Shown: positions 25,795-35,095, counted from the stretch's first letter. The stretch is 64,000 nucleotides of DNA from Methylocapsa palsarum (GCF_900114285.1 NZ_FOSN01000008.1:124001-188000), one strand, 5' to 3'. The notes: a model not told the origin generated them from the sequence alone. Program-made: numbers and translations.

Positions 25795-28700
25795 ATGGCC
25801 AACAAAATGCTTATCGACACGTCCCACCCGGAAGAGACCCGGGTGGTTGTTCTACGTGGTAACCGGGTCGAAGAATTCGATTTCGAATCTGCAAGTAAAA
25901 AACAGCTCCGCGGGAATATTTATCTCGCCAAAGTCACCCGGGTCGAACCGTCCTTGCAAGCCGCTTTCGTCGATTACGGCGGCAACCGGCACGGGTTTCT
26001 CGCTTTTTCGGAAATTCACCCGGATTATTACCAGATTCCGGTCAGCGACAGACAAGCGCTGATCGAGGAAGACGCCAAAACCCAAAGCGAAGACGAGGAC
26101 GAAGACTCGCGGTCGCCGCGCCGCAGCCGGCGTTTCCGGCGCGGGGACCGCGACCGGAACGGCAGGCGCGCCGAAAAGCGGCGCGATGACGAAACGATCT
26201 CCGGCGCGCCCGACGGAAACCCGCCAGCGGAGGCGGGCTCGCAGTTCGAAGACGCCGCCGCCTCGGTGACGCAACCTGAATTCGGCCAGGCCGATGAGGG
26301 AGAGATTGCGGCGCAAGCCTCGAACCAAATTCCGGCGGAATTCTTTCCTCCCGAAGAAGACTTCGGCAGAGCCCCCGCGGCGGTCCCTGAAAACCGGGCG
26401 GAAGACGACAGCGCCCTTTCCGAATCTGGTTCGGCTGATCCAAGCCTTTCCCGCGAAGAGAGCGCCGCGCATGGATCTGCGGATTCGAACGAGAATCGTC
26501 CGTTCGCGCCGGAAAACCTTGACGTCTGGAACGCCGATTTCCAGCCGGACGAAACATCCTCCGGAACCCCGACGAACGCGGGAGCGGAGCTTCAGGGCGA
26601 CCGCGGGGCCGACGCGGGCAGCCGCGACTCAGATCACCGCCCCTCCGATCGCCGCCCATCCGACGCCGAAGAAGACGGCGAAGACGAAGATGAACACATT
26701 GAACAGCTCGGCGGCGACGCCATGGAGGAGTTGCCCTCACGTCCGCAGCGCTACCGCAAGCAGTATAAAATCCAGGAAGTCATCAAGCGCCGCCAGGTGC
26801 TTCTTGTTCAGGTCGTCAAGGAAGAGCGCGGCAACAAGGGCGCGGCGCTCACGACCTATCTCTCGCTCGCGGGAAGATATTCGGTTCTCATGCCGAACAC
26901 CGCGCGCGGCGGCGGGATTTCGCGCAAGATCACCGATTCGGAAGACCGGCAGCGGCTGAAATCGATCGCGCAGGAGCTCGAAGTTCCTGAAGGCATGGGC
27001 GTCATCCTGCGAACCGCCGGAGCGTCGCGGACAAAGGCCGAGGTCAAGCGCGATTTCGAATATCTGATGCGGATGTGGGAGATCGTCCGCGAAACGACCT
27101 TGAAATCGACCGCGCCCACCCTCGTCTACGAGGAAGGATCGTTGATCAAGCGTTCGATCCGCGACCTGTTCAACAAGGATATCGACGAAATCATCGTCTC
27201 CGGCGATACCGGCTACCGCGAGGCCAAGGATTTCATGGGCTTGCTCATGCCAAGCCATGTCCGGAACGTCCGCCCCTACCGTGATCCGCAGCCGATGTTC
27301 GCGAAATATGGCGCGGAATCCCAGCTTGACGCGATGTTCTCCAATCAGGTGACGCTGAAATCCGGCGGCTACATCGTCATCAACCAGACCGAGGCGCTTG
27401 TCGCGATCGACGTCAATTCCGGCCGCTCGACCCGCGAACACAATATCGAGGACACCGCGGTCCGCACCAATCTCGAGGCCGCCGACGAAGTGACCCGACA
27501 ATTGCGCCTGCGCGACCTCGCGGGCCTGATCGTCATCGATTTTATCGACATGGAGGAAGGCCGCAACAACCGCGCCGTCGAGCGCCGGCTGAAGGAGGCC
27601 CTTCGAAACGACCGCGCGCGCATTCAGGTCGGCCGAATCTCTCATTTCGGCCTTCTGGAAATGTCGCGCCAGCGCATCCGTACGGGAGTGCTGGAAGGGT
27701 CAACGGTCACCTGTCCGCATTGCGCCGGAGCCGGAACGCTGCGCTCGACGTCGTCGATCGCGCTGCACGTCCTCCGGGTGCTGGAAGACGCCCTGATCAA
27801 GAGCGCGAGCCATGACATCTTGGTCAAGACGACGAGCCCCGTCGCGCTCTATATCCTGAACCAGAAACGCGCCCATTTGAGCGATCTCGAGGCCCGCTTC
27901 GGCGTCTTTGCGACCGTCGCCGTCGACGACAGCCTGACCGGGGCCGTCTATTACGCGCTGGAGCGTGGAGAGCCAGCGTCGGGCGTCGCCGCGCCTGCGC
28001 CCGTCTTCGAGCCCGCCTCGTTCACGGAACCGCAGCCCGAAACGGTCTACGAGGACGCCGAGGACGACATCGAAGCCGGATTTCCCGACGACGCGGATCA
28101 GGCAGACGGCGAGTCGGCCGAAGGCGCCGTCTCCGCGTCGGGATCCGAGTTTCAGGGTGAAACGGATGCGGACGGACGGCGCAAACGCAGACGCAGGCGC
28201 AGACGCGGCCGCGGCGGCGATCGCGAAGGTTCCGGGATCGCGGCGAACGCGCCGCAGCCGCCCGACGATGCTCTCGACGCGATCGCGAAGCTTGGAGGTC
28301 TGCAGACGCCCTTCCATGCGGAGGCGGCCCATGGACACGAATCCGAGGCGTCGCCTCAGACCGAGACCGCGATCGAAGCGTCCGTTGAAGCAGAGGATCT
28401 GCCCGCCGCCCCGTCCAGCTCTGAAACGCAACTCTCGCTCGACAGCGCAGACGGCCAGGCTGGCGCGAAATCCGCTGACGGCGCCGAATCGCCTGAAGCT
28501 GAAGCACAAGACGCCGCTCCGCGCCGCAAGCCCCGCCGGGGAACACGCGCCGCAAAGGAAACGGCGGAGCCCGGCGCCGAGAGGCCGGAACTCAACCTCG
28601 CGCTCGACGCTACCGCCGAAATCTCTGCAGCCGAAATCTCTGCGGCGGAGGTCTCTGCAGAGGGCGGTCAGGACCCGGCGGCGCCCGCCCCCCGCGCGCG

Positions 28701-29016
28701 CCGCACGACAAAGGCGCGAACGCCCCGCCGCGCCATAGCGCTCGAACCCGCGGATGAAACCTCCTCCCCGTCGGCGGCGGAGGCCGTTGCGAAAGCGGAT
28801 CCGCAGGTGCCAGAAATCGGAGCACAAGACGCGTCCGCCGCCGCTCCCGCTGAGCCGGAGGCTCCAGCGCCGCGAATCGCATCTTTCGATGTTGAGGCGC
28901 TTTCCCAGCCGGCTCCCACGACCGAAGCAGCCAAGGCTCCGCCCGTCGCCGAGGAATCGACCCGCCCCAAGCGCTCCGGCTGGTGGCAGCGGGCGAAAGC
29001 AAGCCTCAAGGGGTAG
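25795..29016 (+). CDS. rne: Ribonuclease E
   Basis: 1073 residues. The S1 RNA-binding domain begins at about residue 36 (LRGNIYLAKVTRVEPSLQAAFVDYG). It is interrupted after about residue 85 by an acidic, low-complexity insert of roughly 220 residues, then resumes at YKIQEVIKRRQVLLVQVVKEE. The RNase H-like and DNase I-like catalytic parts follow, with AIDVNSGR and DFIDM carrying the Mg2+ aspartates and CPHC the zinc-link cysteines. The last 350 residues are disordered. They contain an Arg-rich segment (RRKRRRRRRRGRGG near 800), Pro/Ala/Glu-rich sequence and a 15-bp DNA triplication encoding AEISA repeats. That tail would scaffold a degradosome. The ribosome site is AAAGAG. Confidence 0.95.
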   Translation: MANKMLIDTSHPEETRVVVLRGNRVEEFDFESASKKQLRGNIYLAKVTRVEPSLQAAFVDYGGNRHGFLAFSEIHPDYYQIPVSDRQALIEEDAKTQSEDEDEDSRSPRRSRRFRRGDRDRNGRRAEKRRDDETISGAPDGNPPAEAGSQFEDAAASVTQPEFGQADEGEIAAQASNQIPAEFFPPEEDFGRAPAAVPENRAEDDSALSESGSADPSLSREESAAHGSADSNENRPFAPENLDVWNADFQPDETSSGTPTNAGAELQGDRGADAGSRDSDHRPSDRRPSDAEEDGEDEDEHIEQLGGDAMEELPSRPQRYRKQYKIQEVIKRRQVLLVQVVKEERGNKGAALTTYLSLAGRYSVLMPNTARGGGISRKITDSEDRQRLKSIAQELEVPEGMGVILRTAGASRTKAEVKRDFEYLMRMWEIVRETTLKSTAPTLVYEEGSLIKRSIRDLFNKDIDEIIVSGDTGYREAKDFMGLLMPSHVRNVRPYRDPQPMFAKYGAESQLDAMFSNQVTLKSGGYIVINQTEALVAIDVNSGRSTREHNIEDTAVRTNLEAADEVTRQLRLRDLAGLIVIDFIDMEEGRNNRAVERRLKEALRNDRARIQVGRISHFGLLEMSRQRIRTGVLEGSTVTCPHCAGAGTLRSTSSIALHVLRVLEDALIKSASHDILVKTTSPVALYILNQKRAHLSDLEARFGVFATVAVDDSLTGAVYYALERGEPASGVAAPAPVFEPASFTEPQPETVYEDAEDDIEAGFPDDADQADGESAEGAVSASGSEFQGETDADGRRKRRRRRRRGRGGDREGSGIAANAPQPPDDALDAIAKLGGLQTPFHAEAAHGHESEASPQTETAIEASVEAEDLPAAPSSSETQLSLDSADGQAGAKSADGAESPEAEAQDAAPRRKPRRGTRAAKETAEPGAERPELNLALDATAEISAAEISAAEVSAEGGQDPAAPAPRARRTTKARTPRRAIALEPADETSSPSAAEAVAKADPQVPEIGAQDASAAAPAEPEAPAPRIASFDVEALSQPAPTTEAAKAPPVAEESTRPKRSGWWQRAKASLKG

Positions 29017-29022
29017 AATATT

Positions 29023-29053
29023 GCGGCCGGCCGGGTTTGTCCCCGCCGGCCGC
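29023..29053 (+). terminator. GC-rich hairpin between rne and the SRPBCC gene
   Basis: GCGGCCGGC (29023-29031) pairs perfectly with GCCGGCCGC (29045-29053) around a 13-base loop, just after the rne stop. There is no U-tract, so it may be an mRNA-stabilising or Rho-assisted end rather than an intrinsic terminator. A perfect 15-bp duplication (CTGGGACGCCTCGGT, 29061-29090) follows. Confidence 0.4.
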
Positions 29054-29089
29054 GCCCTCACTGGGACGCCTCGGTCTGGGACGCCTCGG

Positions 29090-29572
29090 TCAGTCCTGTT
29101 TGGCCTCAAGCTTCGACTTGAGTTCCTGCAGCCCCGCCAGGTAATTGGCGGAGATCGCTTTCTCGGCGTCCGAAGCCGGGCCTACGGGTTTGAAAGCCCC
29201 GACCCACAAAATGTTGACCCGGCCGTGATCCATTGGCAGGACCCTGATCGTCGAGACGTAATGTTCGACGGGAAAAAGGCTTTCCAGGCCCCGGTAGGAA
29301 TAGGCGTGAGCCGCATCGCTCCGGGTCATTTCCCTCTCGACCGTCATCCCTCCGTCAACGCCGGTCAGGATCCTCTCCCTCGCCTTGCCATCCTGCTTCA
29401 GTTCGCAGGAGGCGACCGCCGGGTGCCACTCCTTGATGCCGCAGAAATCCCCGATCGCCGCCCAGGCCTTGTCAGGCGTTGTCCTGACCTCGACCTTCTC
29501 CAGCACCTGGTTCGCCAAAACGCTGGTCGGCAAAAGAAGGACGAACGCGGCCGTCAGCCCGGGATTTCGCAT
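29090..29572 (-). CDS. Secreted SRPBCC-family protein, MxaD-like
   Basis: 160 residues from the ATG at 29572. Its ribosome site AAGGAGCAGCG is itself part of a 14-bp tandem duplication, giving two possible sites. A signal peptide ends at SVLANQ. The START-like ligand-binding fold contains AWAAIGDFCGIKEWHPAVASCEL, a block shared with MxaD and related proteins. MxaD affects periplasmic methanol dehydrogenase electron transfer in methylotrophs, but this broad family has many members outside that system. No mxa gene is seen here. It converges on rne. Confidence 0.75.
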   Translation of the reverse strand: MRNPGLTAAFVLLLPTSVLANQVLEKVEVRTTPDKAWAAIGDFCGIKEWHPAVASCELKQDGKARERILTGVDGGMTVEREMTRSDAAHAYSYRGLESLFPVEHYVSTIRVLPMDHGRVNILWVGAFKPVGPASDAEKAISANYLAGLQELKSKLEAKQD

Positions 29573-29691
29573 CGCTGCTCCTTGATCGCTGCTCCTTGAA
29601 GGTGAAGACCGGAACGGATGGAGTTTGGCCCGCCGCGTTTCCATTCGGCCTCCGGCGCCCTATGTTGCGCCTCACTCAACGGAGAAACTCC

Positions 29692-30483
29692 ATGTTCCCT
29701 CGCAGCTTTTCGCAAATCACGTCTCGCGGCCTCGGCATCGCCATGCTCGCGTTCGCCGGTCTCGGGCTGGCCGGCGCTCCAGCGCGTTCGGAGGAATTTT
29801 CGGTCAGCCAGAAAGCCGAAATCGAAACCATCATCAAGAATTACCTTTTGCAGAAGCCGGAGGTGCTGCGCGACGCCATCGCCGAACTCGACGCCCGCGA
29901 GAAGCTTGCGGAAGCCAAGGCCCGCGACGCTGTCGTCAGCGACATGTCCAGCCCGCTCTACCGCGTCGAAAATCAGGCCGTGATCGGCAATCCCAACGGT
30001 AAGGTCACCCTGATCGAGTTCTTCGATTATAATTGCGGCTATTGCAAACGCGCCCTGGGCGATATGGCGCGACTCATGAAGGACAATCCCGACCTGCGCG
30101 TGATCTTGCGCGATCTGCCGATTCTTTCGCAAGGGTCTCTCGAGGCGGCCCATATCGCCAATGCGGCCGCGGTTCAGTTCAAGGGTGAAAAATTCTGGGA
30201 GTTCCACCAGCGGCTGCTGGGATCTCGTGGCCAGGTCGGCAAGGCAGAAGCGCTCGCCGCCGCCAAGGACCTTGGCGCCGACATGGACAAACTTGCAAAA
30301 GACGCCGAGCAGCCCTCGGTCGCCGCCAATATCGAGCAATCGACCCAGCTCGCGAAGTCGCTCGGGATGACCGGAACCCCGAGCTATGTCATCGGCGACG
30401 AGGTCGTCGTCGGCGCGGTCGGCTACAAGGATCTGCAGCCCAAGGTCGTCAATGTCAGGAAATGCGGCAAGGCGATCTGCTGA
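29692..30483 (+). CDS. DsbA-family thiol:disulfide interchange protein
   Basis: 263 residues from the ATG at 29692 (GGAG upstream); upstream codons overlap the divergent SRPBCC gene. A signal peptide ends near APARSEE. A helical N-terminal extension (SQKAEIETIIKNYLLQKPEVL) precedes the thioredoxin fold with FFDYNCGYCKRALGDM (active site CGYC) and the cis-proline loop GMTGTPSYVIGDEVVVG. It resembles the Com1/ScsC-like group, often isomerases or reductases, rather than classical E. coli DsbA (CPHC). It acts in the periplasm. Confidence 0.88.
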   Translation: MFPRSFSQITSRGLGIAMLAFAGLGLAGAPARSEEFSVSQKAEIETIIKNYLLQKPEVLRDAIAELDAREKLAEAKARDAVVSDMSSPLYRVENQAVIGNPNGKVTLIEFFDYNCGYCKRALGDMARLMKDNPDLRVILRDLPILSQGSLEAAHIANAAAVQFKGEKFWEFHQRLLGSRGQVGKAEALAAAKDLGADMDKLAKDAEQPSVAANIEQSTQLAKSLGMTGTPSYVIGDEVVVGAVGYKDLQPKVVNVRKCGKAIC

Positions 30484-30522
30484 GAAGGCGGCTTTGCGAC
30501 CTTTGAGCCGGACATCGTGAAC

Positions 30523-32199
30523 ATGGCGACCGCAATCGTGATTCTCGGCGGGGTCGGACTGTTCCTGCTCGGCATGTCGGTCATGACCGACGGTCTGAAG
30601 GCGCTCGCGGGCTCCGCGCTTCGCACGGTGCTGGGCAAGGCCGCGGCGACGCCGTTATCCGGGACCTTCTGGGGCGCGATCGTGACGCTCCTCGTGCAAT
30701 CGTCGAGCGCGGTGACGATGACGACGATCGGCCTCGTGAGCGCCGGTCTTCTCACCTTCCCGCAAGGGCTGGGTCTCGTGTTCGGCGCCAATATCGGCAC
30801 CACGGGGACCGGCTGGCTCATCGCGCTGGTTGGCGTGCGCGTCTCGCTGTCGACCTACGCGCTTCCACTGATCTTCGCCGGCGCGTTGACGAAGGTGCTG
30901 GCGAGCGGACGCATCGCCGCGGGGGGTGCCGCGGTCGCGGGCTTCGCTCTTGTCCTCTACGGGCTGACGACGCTCCAGCAGGGCATGGGCGGACTTGCGG
31001 CGAGCCTCAATCCCTCGGATCTTCCCGCCGTCATCGGTTCGCCGGGCGTCGGGTGGCTCGAAGGGTGGATCGGTCTCTTCACGCTGATCGCCGTCGGAAT
31101 TGCGATGACGGCGGTCATGCAATCCTCGACCGCGGCGATCGCGGTCACCATCTCCGCTTTCTACGCGGGAGCCGTCGGACTCGAACAGGGCGCGGCGCTG
31201 ATCGTGGGACAGAACATCGGGACGGCGACAAGTTCGGCGCTCGCCGCGATCGGCGCGAGCGTAACGGCGAAGCGCCTCGCGCTCGCCTATGTGCTGTTCA
31301 AGGTCATAGCGGCGCTCATCGCGCTCGCCGCCTTTCCTTTCACCGCCGCGCTGATGGGGCGCCTTTCGCCGAAAATCGACGGGACGACGCTGCTTGCGGC
31401 CTATCACACGGCCTACAACGTCGTCGGCGTCGCGGTCCTTCTTCCGGCGACGCAATGGTTCGGCCGCTTCGTGGAGCGTCTCCTGCCCTCAAAGGAATCG
31501 CCGCTCGAACGCGCGCTCGACCCCGCCGCGCTCGAAAACCCGGTTGTCGCCGTCGAGGCCGCCCGCCGCATCGTGGCGGAGACGCTCGCAACGATCGCGG
31601 TCTCCGTCGCCGCCTCCCTGTCCGGGGGGGACGGGCGGACGAAATTGGACCCGGCGCCCTCCGCCGCGGCGCTCAGGCAAGTACGAAACTTTCTCTCCGA
31701 ATTAAAGGAGCCGCCCGAAACCGAGGCGGAACGGTGCCGAATGACGAGCACGCTTCTCGCCCTCGACCACGCCTCCCGCCTCGTGGAGATCCTGGGAACT
31801 GGCGAACGTCCGGGGACGGAGACTGGCGATTCCGAGGATCTTCGCGCGGCCGAACTCTGCAAAGAGAGCGTCCTCTGGGCGCAGGCGGCAGTTGAATCGA
31901 TCATCACGGAATCCGCGCTCAGCGAGCGCGCCCGGCCAGTCGGATGGCGCGCGTCGCCTGAGGCGACCACCGCGGTCGCCGAGGTCGAAAAAGCCACAAA
32001 GGCGCTCGCCACCATGCTGCCCGGCCATCGCGCCGCGATCCTTATATCCGTGGCGCCGGGGCAAGTGACCGCCGCCGAGGCTTTGACGAGGATCGACGCG
32101 GCCCGACGCCTCGAGCGTATCGCGCATCACACGTGGCGTTCGACGGCGCATCTTCTGGGCGAGGGTCAAGCCATGCCGGCGACCAAGGCGGCCATATGA
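30523..32199 (+). CDS. Na+/phosphate symporter family protein (NptA/YjbB-like)
   Basis: 558 residues from the ATG at 30523; a GTG six bases earlier is an alternative. Eight or more membrane helices fill the first 310 residues. The two inverted repeats typical of Na/Pi-II transporters are present, each with a QSS motif: QSSSAVTMTTIGL with GANIGTTGT, and QSSTAAIAVTI with GQNIGTATSS. The cytoplasmic C-terminal half (about 330-555) is helical and PhoU-like. It should import phosphate with sodium. No pst or pho gene is near. Confidence 0.9.
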   Translation: MATAIVILGGVGLFLLGMSVMTDGLKALAGSALRTVLGKAAATPLSGTFWGAIVTLLVQSSSAVTMTTIGLVSAGLLTFPQGLGLVFGANIGTTGTGWLIALVGVRVSLSTYALPLIFAGALTKVLASGRIAAGGAAVAGFALVLYGLTTLQQGMGGLAASLNPSDLPAVIGSPGVGWLEGWIGLFTLIAVGIAMTAVMQSSTAAIAVTISAFYAGAVGLEQGAALIVGQNIGTATSSALAAIGASVTAKRLALAYVLFKVIAALIALAAFPFTAALMGRLSPKIDGTTLLAAYHTAYNVVGVAVLLPATQWFGRFVERLLPSKESPLERALDPAALENPVVAVEAARRIVAETLATIAVSVAASLSGGDGRTKLDPAPSAAALRQVRNFLSELKEPPETEAERCRMTSTLLALDHASRLVEILGTGERPGTETGDSEDLRAAELCKESVLWAQAAVESIITESALSERARPVGWRASPEATTAVAEVEKATKALATMLPGHRAAILISVAPGQVTAAEALTRIDAARRLERIAHHTWRSTAHLLGEGQAMPATKAAI

Positions 32200-32399
32200 C
32201 CGGGACAACAGCAGACAAGACATTCGCCGGCAACAACGCGGCGCGCGACGGCCAGCCGAGCGGCGCTCCCAAAATGGGCGATAAAAGCTGGATTGGATCA
32301 GATCGCTTTCGGATCCCGGAGCAGAGCCCGGAAGGTCTCGTGCGCAGGGAAGAAATGACGCGCAGGGAAGAAATTAAATGTGCGGCTGTTTGATATTAA

Positions 32400-32474
32400 T
32401 GGCAGGAGAGGAGGGACTCGAACCCCCAACCCCCGGTTTTGGAGACCGGTGCTCTACCATTGAGCTACACTCCT
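32400..32474 (-). tRNA. tRNA-Trp (CCA anticodon)
   Basis: Read on the minus strand. The acceptor is AGGAGTG, the D arm GCTC-AATGGTA-GAGC, the anticodon stem-loop CCGGT-CTCCAAA-ACCGG (anticodon CCA), then a T arm with GTTCGAGTC. Discriminator G and an encoded CCA tail end at 32400. One T-T mismatch lies in the acceptor stem. secE-nusG, the usual neighbours of trnW in many proteobacteria, are not downstream. Confidence 0.95.
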
Positions 32475-32562
32475 AGGCGCGACTGCTTTTAGCTTGAACT
32501 CACGCGCCATGGCAACTGGCTGTTTCAATCTTGCCGCCGCGCCGCGCGCTCAAAGAGCGCCG

Positions 32563-32672
32563 TGAGCGCTTTCCGGCTGTATGCGATCCATCGGTTGATC
32601 AGAAATCGCTCCAGATTCAAAAGCTTGAGCATATTCTTGTCGATTGGTCCAATCCAATCGGAATATGCTCTA
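32563..32672 (+). repeat. Dispersed two-hairpin repeat, copy D (110 bp)
   Basis: Same orientation as copy E. GAGCGCTTTCC, GATCAGAAATCGCTCCAGA, AAGCTTGAGCATATTCTTGTCGA and the right hairpin ending GGAATATGCTCTAG are all kept. The left hairpin has lost symmetry (CGGCTGTATGCGATCCATCGG). It ends 40 bp before the flavoprotein start, so it may sit in that promoter region. Confidence 0.8.
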
Positions 32673-32712
32673 GCAGGTCAATTCCTCTGAAAATCAGATT
32701 CGCCCGCGACCC

Positions 32713-34143
32713 ATGACCGTTAAAATCCTCAAACAGGCTTCGACCGCCGAAACCATCGCCCGTCTGGCGGCGATCGTCGGAGAACGCCATGTTCTGACCG
32801 GCGCGGCGGATATGGCGGGCTTCCTGCGCGAGCCGCGCGAATTGTTCGTTGGCGAGGCGGCCTGCGTCGTCAAGCCGGGCTCCACCGCCGAAGTCGCGGC
32901 CATCGCGCGGCTCTGCCACGAGACCTCCACTCCCCTCGTGCCGCAAGGCGGCAACACCGGACTTGTCGGCGGACAAACCTCCAGAACGCCGGACTCGATC
33001 GTGCTCTGGCTCGGCCGCTTGCAGGCGGTGCGCGAGATCGACGTCTCGTCCAACACGATGATTGTCGAAGCCGGGGTGACCCTTTCGCGCGCGCAGGACG
33101 AGGCCAGCCGCGTGGGGCGGCTGTTTCCGCTCTCCCTCGCCTCGGAAGGGTCCTGCACCATCGGCGGCAATCTCGCGACCAACGCCGGCGGGACCGCCGT
33201 CATCGCCTATGGCGGCGCGCGGCGGCTGGCGAACGGGCTCGAAGTCGTGCTCGCCGACGGGCGAATCCTGTCGAACCTCAGCAAGCTCGCGAAGGACAAC
33301 ACCGGCTACGACCTCAACGATCTTTTCATCGGCTCGGAAGGAACGCTCGGCATCATCACCGCCGCCGTCCTGAAGCTCTATCCAAAGCCGCGCGCGGTCG
33401 AGACGGCGCTGATCGGGCTCGCTTCTCCCGCCAAGGCCGTGGCCCTGCTCAACCTTGCGCTGGATCATGCCGGCGGCGAGGTGACCACATTCGAACTGAT
33501 CCCGCGAATCGGCCTTGATTTCGTCTTCGCCCATGCGCCGGGCGCGCGCGACCCGCTGGCGCGAGCGCACGCCTGGTACGTTCTGCTCGAACTCTCCTCG
33601 CAAAGCCGGCAAGGGCTTGGCGAGCGGCTGCTCGATCTCCTGAGCGCCGCCGCCGATCAGGGGCTTGTTGAGGACGCCGCCATTGCCGCCTCGGAGAATC
33701 AACGGGCGGCGTTCTGGCGCCTGCGCGAACTTTTGCCCGAGGTGCAGAAACATGAGGGCGGCTCGATCAAGCACGACGTCAGCGTCGCCATCGCGGACGT
33801 TCCTGTTTTTCTAAACGAGGTGGAGCGCGCCGTCAGCGCAGCCATGCCCGGCGCGCGCATGGTCCCCTTCGGTCATCTCGGCGACGGCAATATCCATTGC
33901 AACGTGTCCCAGCCCATCGGCGCGGACAAGGCCGTGTTCCTCTCGCGCTGGGACGAGATCAATTCCATCGTGCACGGCATTGTCGCGCAGCATCACGGCT
34001 CGATTTCGGCCGAGCACGGGATCGGGCAATTGAAGCGCGATCTGCTGCCGCAGGTGAAGGACAAGGTCGCGATGGAGGTCATGCGCGCCTTGAAAGCGAC
34101 GCTCGATCCGAACAATATCCTCAACCCCGGCAAGGTTCTCTAG
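32713..34143 (+). CDS. FAD-linked D-2-hydroxyacid dehydrogenase (D2HGDH/GlcD type)
   Basis: 476 residues. The vanillyl-alcohol-oxidase-type FAD domain is clear: PQGGNTGLVGGQ (pyrophosphate loop), SEGSCTIGGNLATNAGG, and GYDLNDLFIGSEGTLGIIT. The C-terminal substrate domain shows GHLGDGNIHCN and the final SAEHGIGQLKR. These match D-2-hydroxyglutarate/D-lactate/glycolate oxidising flavoproteins. No glcE/glcF or Fe-S partner gene is adjacent, so the stand-alone D-2-hydroxyglutarate type is more likely. A tautomerase gene follows after about 30 bp. Confidence 0.87.
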   Translation: MTVKILKQASTAETIARLAAIVGERHVLTGAADMAGFLREPRELFVGEAACVVKPGSTAEVAAIARLCHETSTPLVPQGGNTGLVGGQTSRTPDSIVLWLGRLQAVREIDVSSNTMIVEAGVTLSRAQDEASRVGRLFPLSLASEGSCTIGGNLATNAGGTAVIAYGGARRLANGLEVVLADGRILSNLSKLAKDNTGYDLNDLFIGSEGTLGIITAAVLKLYPKPRAVETALIGLASPAKAVALLNLALDHAGGEVTTFELIPRIGLDFVFAHAPGARDPLARAHAWYVLLELSSQSRQGLGERLLDLLSAAADQGLVEDAAIAASENQRAAFWRLRELLPEVQKHEGGSIKHDVSVAIADVPVFLNEVERAVSAAMPGARMVPFGHLGDGNIHCNVSQPIGADKAVFLSRWDEINSIVHGIVAQHHGSISAEHGIGQLKRDLLPQVKDKVAMEVMRALKATLDPNNILNPGKVL

Positions 34144-34172
34144 ACCCGCACCTCCATTGAAAGGCTCATACT

Positions 34173-34553
34173 ATGCCGCTGACCCGCGTCGCGCTCCTGA
34201 AAGGCAAATCCCGCGCCTATCGCAAAGCCATTCTGGATGGTGTCTACAAGGCCATGCGCGAGGCCTTCGACGTGCCGGAGGGCGATCTCTTCATGCTAAT
34301 CGACGAATACAAGCCGAGCAATTTTCTCTACGGCGAGACCTATCTCGGAATCGAGCGCGACGACGATCTGGTGATCATCCAGATCACCGCCAACAACACG
34401 CGCACCACGGAAAAGAAAAAAGCGCTCTACGCGAAGATCGTGGAATTGCTTGGAGAGGATCCGGGGATCAAGCCGGAAAACATCTTCATCAATCTGGTCG
34501 AGGTGCAGAAGGAGAACTGGTCGTTCGGGAACGGGATCGCGCAATATGGGTGA
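34173..34553 (+). CDS. Tautomerase family protein
   Basis: 126 residues. Pro2, which becomes the N-terminal catalytic base after Met removal, is present (MPLTRVALLKGKS). The beta-alpha-beta pattern with ALLKGKSRAYRKAILDGVYKAM and FINLVEVQKENWSFGNG places it in the long-chain tautomerase group (MSAD/cis-CaaD superfamily). Substrate is unknown. It probably shares an operon with the flavoprotein and ends two bases before the split hicB on the other strand. Confidence 0.82.
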   Translation: MPLTRVALLKGKSRAYRKAILDGVYKAMREAFDVPEGDLFMLIDEYKPSNFLYGETYLGIERDDDLVIIQITANNTRTTEKKKALYAKIVELLGEDPGIKPENIFINLVEVQKENWSFGNGIAQYG

Positions 34554-34554
34554 A

Positions 34555-34844
34555 TTATTGGGCGGCATCCTGCCGTAGACCAACGGGAAGCGGGATGAGC
34601 GCGATGATATGACGTGACAATTCCGCCGCCACTTCGGCATCGGATTTTAGTTCGATCAAACTTCGAGGCGATGGGATAATTTCGCCGGCCTCAATCATCG
34701 CGTCAGTAGTTCGAGGGCTTCAGCGGCGTTGAGCATTGCCTCGTCCAGCGTATCTCCTGCGGAAAGACAGCCGGGCAAATCCGGAAACCAAACGCCCACG
34801 GCCTTGTCCTCTTCCTCTTCGACGATAGCGATGTAGTAGGCCAT
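34555..34844 (-). pseudogene. Split hicB-like antitoxin gene
   Basis: Two adjacent frames together make one HicB-type protein. The first (34844 to 34695, 49 residues) has YYIAIVEEEEDKAVGVWFPDLPGC and DTLDEAMLNAAEALELL. The second (34698 to 34555, 47 residues) continues EAGEIIPSPRSLIEL and AALIPLP-like HIIALIPLP. The stop TGA of the first overlaps the ATG of the second (ATGA), so a one-base change has split the gene or the halves are translationally coupled. No HicA mRNA-interferase is visible on either side. An orphan, decaying antitoxin is the simplest reading; the C-terminal half lacks an obvious DNA-binding domain. Confidence 0.75.
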
Positions 34845-34973
34845 AAGGGTCAATCTTTGGACCAGTTTACAGCCCGGCAGCACCCTTTGAGTTTCATCGG
34901 AAATCTCCGAGCGCCCAAAGTTTGGACAGACCTCATAACATCGCGCTGGCGGTCGCCGCATCAAGGTAAGATC

Positions 34974-35089
34974 TAGAGCGCTTTCCGATCGCATGAAGTC
35001 ATGCGATCGATCAGAAATCGCTCCAGAGTCACAAGCTTGAGCATATTCTTGTCGATGGGATTGATTTAATCCGATTGGAATATGCTCTA
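34974..35089 (+). repeat. Dispersed two-hairpin repeat, copy E (116 bp, reference copy)
   Basis: Begins TAGAGCGCTTTCCGATCG and ends GGAATATGCTCTA. The left hairpin pairs GATCGCATGA with TCATGCGATC; the right pairs around GGGATTGATTTAATCCG. Between them is CCAGAGTCACAAGCTTGAGC. It lies between the split hicB and the uvrD stop (35096), so it may terminate uvrD transcription. Confidence 0.85.
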
Positions 35090-35095
35090 AAGGCC

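Noticed and set aside
32196-32393. Possible 65-codon gene overlapping the Na/Pi symporter stop by ATGA
   Set aside because: Low-complexity product, contains an 18-bp duplication, no recognisable feature; too weak to list.
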